The notes under the pieces were generated by a model. That model was not told the DNA's origin, ran no database searches, and saw nothing but the letters and a program-made list of their open reading frames with translations. The translations under genes were made by a program, and so were the position numbers. From the NCBI GenBank assembly GCA_900553475.1, contig USEF01000037.1, positions 1 to 11,796 on the forward strand: a stretch of DNA of 11,796 nt, written 5' to 3'. Origin of the DNA: an uncultured Collinsella sp. (lineage in GTDB: Bacteria; Actinomycetota; Coriobacteriia; Coriobacteriales; Coriobacteriaceae). This document shows positions 5,905 through 11,796 of the stretch, in pieces. How positions within the stretch are numbered: the first letter of the stretch is position 1; every line of letters starts with the position of its first letter.

Positions 5905-7281
5905 GTGGAAACCAAGCAATACCCCGATATGGAGTGCGACGTCGTCATTGCCGGCTGCGGCGTGGCGGGTCTGTACGCGGCCCTCAATCTGCCGACGAGC
6001 ACGCGTGTGATCATGCTCTCCAAGGGCGCGGTCGATGAGTGCGATTCGATGCTCGCGCAGGGCGGCATCTGCGTGCTGCCCGAGGGCTCGGACTATGATG
6101 CCTTCTTTGAGGACACCATGCACGCCGGTCACTACGAGAACCGCCGCGAGAGCGTCGACATCATGATCCGCTCGAGCCGTTCGGTCATCAACGACCTGCT
6201 AGCGATGGGCGTGGATTTTGAGCGCAAGGCCGACGGCAGCCTCGACTTTACCCGCGAGGGCGCGCACAGCCGTCCGCGCATTGCCTTCCATGCCGACATT
6301 ACGGGCAAGGAGATCACGACCAAACTGCTCCAGGCCGTTCGCAAGCTGGACAACGTGCAGATTTTGGAGCACGTGGCCATGACCGACATCCTGACGGGCG
6401 AGCGTGACGGCGCCACGGTGTGCACCGGTATCGTCGCCGTTCCCGTGGACGAGAACAACTCGGTTCGTCCCGCCGACGAGCTGGTAAATGCCGCCGAGGG
6501 CGCGCATGCCGGCGAGCCGTTTAAGATCCATGCCCGCCACACGCTGTGGGCAACGGGCGGCATCGGCGGCGTATACGACCATTCGACCAACTACCCGCAG
6601 CTCACGGGCGATGCCTGCTACATTGCTCAGGAGCATGGCATTAAGATGGAGCACCTGGACTACGTGCAGATTCACCCCACGGGGCTGTTCTCGCCGCAGC
6701 CGGGCCGCACCTTCCTGATCAGCGAGAGCTGCCGCGGCGAGGGCGCGATTTTGCTTAACGCCGCCGGCGAGCGCTTTACCGATGAGCTCCAGCCGCGCGA
6801 TGTGGTCGCCGCCGCTATTCGCGAGCAGATGAAGCAGGACGGCACCGAGCACGAGTGGCTGAGCTTTGCCCCCGTCGAGCGCGACGTGGTGACCGGGCAC
6901 TTTGCCAACATTCGCGCGCGCTGCCTGGAGGACGGCCGCGACATCTTGGACGAGCCCATTCCCGTTACGCCGACGCAGCACTACTTTATGGGCGGCGTGT
7001 GGGTCGACAAGGACGGCCGCACCTCGATGCCCGAGCTCTACGCCGCGGGCGAGACGGCCTGCAACGGCGTTCACGGCAAGAATCGCCTGGCTTCCAACAG
7101 CCTGCTCGAGGCGCTGGTCTGGGGTCGTCGCGCCGCGTGGTACATGCGCACCGGCGAGTCACTGGCCGTGGAGCAGGCAGGCGATCCCGCGCTCGATGGC
7201 CGTCATCGCGCCCTGGGCGCCGACACCCTGGCAATCGATGATTTGGCCCGTGCCGCCGGCACGCAGGCCGTGGAGGAGTAG
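5905..7281 (+). CDS. nadB: L-aspartate oxidase NadB
   Basis: NadB is an FAD enzyme that oxidises aspartate to iminoaspartate, the substrate of NadA; in anaerobes fumarate can serve as electron acceptor. The 458-aa protein starts with the FAD-binding strand DVVIAGCGVAGLYAALNL (12-29, with GxGxxG). It carries the fumarate-reductase/succinate-dehydrogenase family motifs: AQGGI (51-55), SRPRIAFHADITGKEI (122-137), IHPTG (256-260), ESCRGEGAIL (274-283), RDVVAAAI (298-305), HYFMGGVWVD (359-368) and a C-terminal FAD motif ELYAAGETACNGVHGKNRLA (377-396). It is shorter than E. coli NadB (about 540 aa), as I would expect where the C-terminal helical domain is reduced. The start is GTG at 5905, six bases after GGGAGAGG (5891-5898); the frame is open far upstream but there it overlaps nadA and has no ribosome site. 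Confidence 0.95.
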   Translation: METKQYPDMECDVVIAGCGVAGLYAALNLPTSTRVIMLSKGAVDECDSMLAQGGICVLPEGSDYDAFFEDTMHAGHYENRRESVDIMIRSSRSVINDLLAMGVDFERKADGSLDFTREGAHSRPRIAFHADITGKEITTKLLQAVRKLDNVQILEHVAMTDILTGERDGATVCTGIVAVPVDENNSVRPADELVNAAEGAHAGEPFKIHARHTLWATGGIGGVYDHSTNYPQLTGDACYIAQEHGIKMEHLDYVQIHPTGLFSPQPGRTFLISESCRGEGAILLNAAGERFTDELQPRDVVAAAIREQMKQDGTEHEWLSFAPVERDVVTGHFANIRARCLEDGRDILDEPIPVTPTQHYFMGGVWVDKDGRTSMPELYAAGETACNGVHGKNRLASNSLLEALVWGRRAAWYMRTGESLAVEQAGDPALDGRHRALGADTLAIDDLARAAGTQAVEE

Positions 7282-7284
7282 ACC

Positions 7285-8145
7285 ATGAATCCCATTACCA
7301 TGAAGCTCGTCGTCGATGATCTGATTCTGCAGGCCCTGCGCGAGGACATTACCTTTGAGGACGTGAGCACGGCGAGCGTGTGCCCCACGGCGCGTCCCGC
7401 CACGGTGGAGCTTATCGCCAAGGCCGACGGCATCATCGCCGGCTTGGATGTGTTTGCCCGCACCTTTGAGCTGCTGGATTCGCAGAGCTCGGTGCTGTTT
7501 GATGTCTCGGATGGCGACGAGGTGCATGCCGGCGATCACGTGGGCCAGGTGCGCGGCGACGCGCGCGTGTTGCTTTCGGGCGAGCGCGTGGCGCTCAACT
7601 ACCTGCAGCGCATGAGCGGCATCGCTACCTATACACACAGCATGGCCGCGGCGCTCGAGGGAACCAAGACCGTGCTCGTCGACACGCGCAAGACCACGCC
7701 GGGCATGCGCGTGTTTGAGAAGGCGGCGGTTGAGATTGGCGGCGGCAGCAACCACCGTTACAACCTGTCGACGGCCGTCATGCTCAAGGACAACCACATC
7801 GATGCCGCCGGTGGCGTGACGCGTGCGATTGAGATGGCGCGCGCCCATGCATCGTTTACCACGACGGTCGAGATCGAGTGCGAGAACCTGGACATGGTGC
7901 GCGAGGCCATGGAGGCCGGCGCCGACATCATCATGTTCGACAACATGACCCACGACGATATGGCTGCCGCGATTGAACTTATCGCCGGCCGTGCCAAGAC
8001 CGAGTGTTCGGGCAACGTGGATGCCAGCAATATCCGCGCGCTTGCCGACCTGGGCGTTGACTTTATTAGCTCGGGCGCCCTGACGCACTCCGCGCCGATC
8101 CTCGACCTCTCGCTTAAACACCTGCGTCTGCTGGACGGTAAATAA
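7285..8145 (+). CDS. nadC: Nicotinate-nucleotide pyrophosphorylase (carboxylating) NadC
   Basis: NadC converts quinolinate and PRPP to nicotinate mononucleotide, CO2 and pyrophosphate, the last step of the pathway encoded by this operon. The 286-aa protein has the N-terminal open-faced sandwich (about 1-115, with ALREDITFEDVSTASV) and a C-terminal alpha/beta barrel. Ligand-binding residues are in place: ERVALNYLQRMSGIAT (100-115), DTRKTTPGMR (133-142), NHRYNLSTAVMLKDNH (156-171), EIECEN (196-201), IMFDNM (216-221) and ISSGALTHSAP (261-271). The ATG at 7285 lies three bases after the nadB stop, with its ribosome site GGAGGAG (7272-7278) inside the end of nadB. Its stop overlaps the niaR start by one base, so translation of nadB, nadC and niaR is probably coupled. 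Confidence 0.96.
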   Translation: MNPITMKLVVDDLILQALREDITFEDVSTASVCPTARPATVELIAKADGIIAGLDVFARTFELLDSQSSVLFDVSDGDEVHAGDHVGQVRGDARVLLSGERVALNYLQRMSGIATYTHSMAAALEGTKTVLVDTRKTTPGMRVFEKAAVEIGGGSNHRYNLSTAVMLKDNHIDAAGGVTRAIEMARAHASFTTTVEIECENLDMVREAMEAGADIIMFDNMTHDDMAAAIELIAGRAKTECSGNVDASNIRALADLGVDFISSGALTHSAPILDLSLKHLRLLDGK

Positions 8146-8690
8146 TGAACGCCCGCGAGCGTCGCCGTGCCATCATGGCCGTGCTCGAGGGGGCCAAGGG
8201 GCCCGTATCGGGCAGCGCGCTTGCCCGCGAGGTGGGTGTGAGCCGCCAGATCGTGGTGCAGGACATCGCCCTGCTGCGCGCCGATGGGCACGATATCGTG
8301 GCGACCAACCGCGGCTACGTGCTGCAGGAGGCCCCCAGCAGCCCCGCCGTGCCTACGCGCTTGGTCAAGGTTCGCCACAGCGTGGAGCAGGCGGGCGACG
8401 AGCTTACGAGTATCGTCGATGCGGGTGGCGCCGTGCTCAACGTGATCGTCAACCATCGTGTGTACGGCAAGATCACGGCCGACCTGGACATCCGCAACCG
8501 CCGCGATGTCGAGCGCTATCTGCGCGATATCGAGAGCGGCAAGAGCTTTCCGCTGCTTACGGTGACGAGTGGCTATCACTTCCATCGCATTGCGGCGGAG
8601 GACGAACAGACCCTCGACGAGATCGAGGCGATGCTCAAGGAAAAAGGCTACCTAGCAGACCTGATGCCCTACGAAGACGATTTGTCCTAG
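8145..8690 (+). CDS. niaR: Transcription repressor NiaR (nicotinate-responsive, 3H domain)
   Basis: NiaR (YrxA family) represses NAD synthesis and niacin uptake genes with nicotinic acid as co-repressor. This 181-aa protein has an N-terminal winged helix-turn-helix (about 5-60; GSALAREVGVSRQIVVQDIALLRADG) and a C-terminal 3H domain (about 70-175) named after conserved histidines. The presumed metal ligands are His78 (VRHSV), Glu86, His145 and His147 (SGYHFHRI), almost the same positions I recall for the Thermotoga TM1602 structure (His79, Glu87, His144, His146); His104 (NHRVYG) is also conserved. The ATG overlaps the nadC stop (TAATG). As last gene of the nad operon it most likely controls its own promoter through the palindrome at 4738-4781. 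The name yrxA is a synonym. Confidence 0.92.
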   Translation: MNARERRRAIMAVLEGAKGPVSGSALAREVGVSRQIVVQDIALLRADGHDIVATNRGYVLQEAPSSPAVPTRLVKVRHSVEQAGDELTSIVDAGGAVLNVIVNHRVYGKITADLDIRNRRDVERYLRDIESGKSFPLLTVTSGYHFHRIAAEDEQTLDEIEAMLKEKGYLADLMPYEDDLS

Positions 8691-8707
8691 TCGACGCCGC
8701 ATCTATA

Positions 8708-8774
8708 AGTTGCGGTGAAATAGTTCCTAAAATCGGCATCCAAGACATAAAACAGGAACTATTCCACCGCAACT
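8708..8774. repeat. Long inverted repeat downstream of niaR
   Basis: Arms at 8708-8728 and 8754-8774 match at 20 of 21 positions and enclose a 25-base loop. The one mismatch is a wobble on the minus strand. Neither side has a T-run, so it is not an intrinsic terminator. It lies between the niaR stop and the real terminator. I read it as a REP- or MITE-like palindromic element, or the stable 3' hairpin of the nad mRNA. Confidence 0.65.
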
Positions 8775-8813
8775 GCCAAGGGTCCCGCTCCAAGATTAGC
8801 TGCCCACATATGC

Positions 8814-8853
8814 AAAAGGAGGCCTCCGCGGCGATGCGGAAGCCTCCTTTTTT
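8814..8853. terminator. Bidirectional intrinsic terminator between niaR and ferredoxin
   Basis: A 16-bp stem (8814-8829 and 8836-8851, one wobble) with a six-base loop, ending in six T on the plus strand and bordered by four A on the left, which read as T on the minus strand. It closes the nad operon from the left and the ferredoxin gene from the right. Confidence 0.92.
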
Positions 8854-8892
8854 GTGCACGGTGTACTTTTGAGTGTGCAAGTGGGGGAGTTG

Positions 8893-9078
8893 TTACTCCT
8901 CGACGATCTCGGTGATCGCGCCAGCGGGGCAAGCGTCCTGGCAAGCGCCACAGGCGACGCAGGAGTCCTCGTCAGCGACGGTAGCGACGTCCTGGAGCTC
9001 CAGAACGCCAGCGGGGCAGGAGTCGACGCAAACGCCACAAGCGATGCACTCGTCGGCATCAATTACGGGATGAGCCAT
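8893..9078 (-). CDS. 2[4Fe-4S] ferredoxin
   Basis: A 61-aa clostridial-type ferredoxin, a small cytoplasmic low-potential electron carrier for anaerobic oxidoreductases such as pyruvate:ferredoxin oxidoreductase and hydrogenases. Two classical binding motifs are seen: CIACGVCVDSCP (Cys11, 14, 17, 21) and CVACGACQDACP (Cys40, 43, 46, 50), so each cluster takes three cysteines from one motif and the fourth from the other. The frame is open to 9144, but ATG 9078 has AGAGGAAA just upstream and gives the normal MAHPVID start; the added residues would not resemble a ferredoxin. It is a single-gene unit with its own promoter at 9140-9167, ending at the terminator shared with niaR. The strong promoter form and short leader suggest high expression. 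Confidence 0.95.
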   Translation of the reverse strand: MAHPVIDADECIACGVCVDSCPAGVLELQDVATVADEDSCVACGACQDACPAGAITEIVEE

Positions 9079-9139
9079 GGTAGTTTCCTCTCTGTTGACC
9101 GACGCTACAGGCGATGCGCGCCGGTTTGATTCGGGCAAA

Positions 9140-9167
9140 AACATACCACGGGAGCGACCGTTTGCAA
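9140..9167 (-). promoter_or_regulatory. Candidate promoter of the ferredoxin gene
   Basis: On the minus strand TTGCAA (9162-9167), a 16-base spacer and TATGTT (9140-9145), each four of six to consensus. The leader to the ATG at 9078 would be about 55 bases. Between here and the array starting at 9298 (9168-9297) I see no gene or clear signal. Confidence 0.4.
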
Positions 9168-9297
9168 TACCCTCTGACCGGCATCTTCATACCGTTCGCC
9201 GAGTATGCCAAGGTTTACTAAAAAACACGCAGGTGGGGCCGTTGAGCTGCGTAAATGTTAGCTAAAGGTGACTTGAAATATAGGGCGATTGAGCGTG

Positions 9298-9477
9298 CTT
9301 GCGGAAACCGCATCCCATTATTTTGTCGAAAAACGGGTTGCAGTTTCCGGTTAGGCCCGCTAGCGGAAAATGCGAGCCGGTATCAGCTCTCAAAACGGGA
9401 TACGGTTTCCGGTTGAGCCTTCAGACGGAAACTGCGACCCGGAATCCACGCTCAAACCGGGATGAGCTTTCCGCAAG
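9298..9477. repeat. Array of six alternating 16-nt motifs (three 62-bp units), able to fold as a three-way junction
   Basis: A 16-base motif related to CGGAAACTGCGACCCG occurs six times in strictly alternating orientation, starting at 9302, 9334, 9364, 9396, 9426 and 9458. The step is 32, 30, 32, 30, 32 bases, so the unit is 62 bp and copies lie about three helical turns apart. Spacers within units share a CTCAAAA-like end; those between units share GTT-GCC. The outermost copies extend to 19 bases (9298-9316 and 9459-9477) and pair at 17 of 19. The inner copies pair as 9334-9349 with 9364-9379 and 9396-9411 with 9426-9441 (each 14 of 16 counting wobbles on the plus strand). No protein-coding signal fits the region. 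It may be a clustered REP-like element, a structured RNA or a multi-site protein-binding array. Confidence 0.7.
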
Positions 9478-9592
9478 ACGGCCCCCAGGCACCCCCGGAC
9501 GCAAACCTCAGCCATCTCTACATAGATCTCGATAGATTTGCCGAGAACTCAAACAGTGCGTCTACCTGCGCATTTAAGAACCTAAACTCTCA

Positions 9593-9660
9593 GCAATAAG
9601 AAATCTTATATGAATTGACTTAGATTTTGTATATTCCGGCCCATAAGGGGATACACTACA
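9593..9660 (+). promoter_or_regulatory. AT-rich dnaK promoter region with a 14-base palindrome
   Basis: This AT-rich island is the only plausible promoter region before dnaK. TATATT at 9630-9635 is the best -10 (five of six), with a poor -35 (TTATAT, 9606-9611). TTGACT at 9615-9620 is a good -35 by itself but has no -10 at the right distance. ATAAGA-AA-TCTTAT at 9596-9609 is a palindrome just upstream and could be an operator. I found no CIRCE (HrcA) or HAIR (HspR) element here. Confidence 0.35.
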
Positions 9661-9679
9661 TCCTGAAAGACAAGCCGAA

Positions 9680-9709
9680 GCGCCGCGCGACAGATCGTCG
9701 AGGCGGCGC
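9680..9709 (+). promoter_or_regulatory. GC-rich hairpin in the dnaK leader
   Basis: GCGCCGC (9680-9686) pairs with GCGGCGC (9703-9709), and inside it CGAC pairs with GTCG around a five-base loop. It stops 12 bases short of the ribosome site (GAGAGGG, 9722-9728), which stays free. It could stabilise the message or slow early transcription; it does not look like a simple ribosome-site thermometer. Confidence 0.5.
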
Positions 9710-9736
9710 GAACGCAAAAGAGAGAGGGAATTTCTA

Positions 9737-11638
<1,902 letters not shown>

Positions 11639-11691
11639 TTTGAGACACAGCAGTGCGTATCCGGCCAAACCGGCGGGTATGCGCGTAGAAT

Positions 11692-11730
11692 AGCAAAAGC
11701 CGCTCCGGTTTTGCCGGGGCGGCTCTTGCT
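11692..11730. terminator. Long hairpin downstream of dnaK, probable terminator
   Basis: A 17-bp stem (11692-11708 with 11714-11730, two imperfect pairs) with a TTTTG loop, starting 53 bases after the dnaK stop. Its arms contain AGCAAAAG and CTCTTGCT, so the T-rich side is drawn into the stem and no clean T-run follows on the plus strand. On the minus strand a four-T run occurs within the end of the stem. Position and strength favour termination of dnaK. Confidence 0.65.
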
Positions 11731-11744
11731 GGTTATAGAGAAAA

Positions 11745-11796
11745 CCTCTCAGTCTCGCTGACGCTCGCCATCTCCCCTGATAGGGGAGCCATTGGC
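11745..11796. repeat. Partial dispersed palindromic repeat at the right edge
   Basis: The stretch beginning CCTCTCAGTCTCGCTGACGC and ending GGGGAGCCATTGGC contains a seven-base-pair hairpin (CTCCCCT-GAT-AGGGGAG, 11772-11788). From memory it resembles short repeats scattered through many gut Firmicutes genomes, in which a CTCTCAGTC segment precedes a CTCCCC/GGGGAG hairpin and a GGAGCC-TTGGC tail. The window ends before the element does. The resemblance is recalled, not searched. Confidence 0.45.

Noticed and set aside
7159..8121. 320-codon minus-strand frame across nadC
   Set aside because: Antisense to a fully supported nadC; composition typical of a high-GC shadow frame.
9298..9477. CRISPR array
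   Set aside because: Motifs alternate in orientation and spacers are 14-16 bases and similar to each other, unlike CRISPR repeats and spacers.
9299..9535. 78-codon plus-strand frame over the motif array
   Set aside because: Explained by the repeat array; no ribosome site and no recognisable protein feature.
9536..9556. HAIR half-site (ACTCAAA) upstream of dnaK
   Set aside because: The matching CTTGAGT half at the required distance is absent.

Overview
The window looks like chromosome of a high-GC, anaerobic, gut-type actinobacterium of the Coriobacteriia, most likely Collinsella or a close relative. That assignment is inference. It rests on high GC with GC-rich third positions, a NikR/HypF nickel-hydrogenase locus, a 2[4Fe-4S] ferredoxin, a NiaR-controlled nadABC operon, an Agr-type kinase with a LytTR regulator, and palindromic repeats in many gaps. 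No rRNA, tRNA, CRISPR array, transposase or phage gene is visible.

Layout, left to right. Positions 1-1192 (minus strand) hold a small unknown gene, then nikR, then the 5' end of hypF, which runs off the left edge. A terminator-like hairpin sits between nikR and hypF. Positions 1264-1744 (minus) hold thioredoxin and its terminator. Divergent from it, 1881-2456 (plus) encodes a protein that looks like a degenerate member of the uracil-DNA glycosylase superfamily. Positions 2531-4530 (minus) encode a LytTR response regulator followed by its GHKL sensor kinase, overlapping by one base. Positions 4738-8853 (plus) form a compact NAD operon: a large nested-palindrome operator on the promoter, nadA, nadB, nadC and the nicotinate-responsive repressor niaR, closed by a bidirectional terminator. 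The minus-strand ferredoxin at 8893-9078 shares that terminator. A 658-base gap (9079-9736) holds the ferredoxin promoter, a regular array of six alternating 16-nt motifs that can fold into a three-way junction, and the dnaK promoter and leader. dnaK fills 9737-11638, followed by a long hairpin and the start of what looks like a dispersed repeat at the right edge.

How the genes work together. NadB oxidises aspartate to iminoaspartate, NadA condenses it with dihydroxyacetone phosphate to quinolinate, and NadC converts quinolinate to nicotinate mononucleotide. NiaR closes the loop by repressing the operon when nicotinate is available. NikR senses nickel and HypF helps build the Fe(CN)2CO centre of [NiFe]-hydrogenases, so the left end belongs to hydrogenase/nickel homeostasis. 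Thioredoxin, ferredoxin and DnaK are housekeeping functions.

Most notable are the motif array upstream of dnaK, the nested operator of the nad operon, the His/Cys-rich extension on NikR, the apparently catalytically dead UDG-like protein, and a DnaK carrying an insertion usually associated with diderm bacteria.
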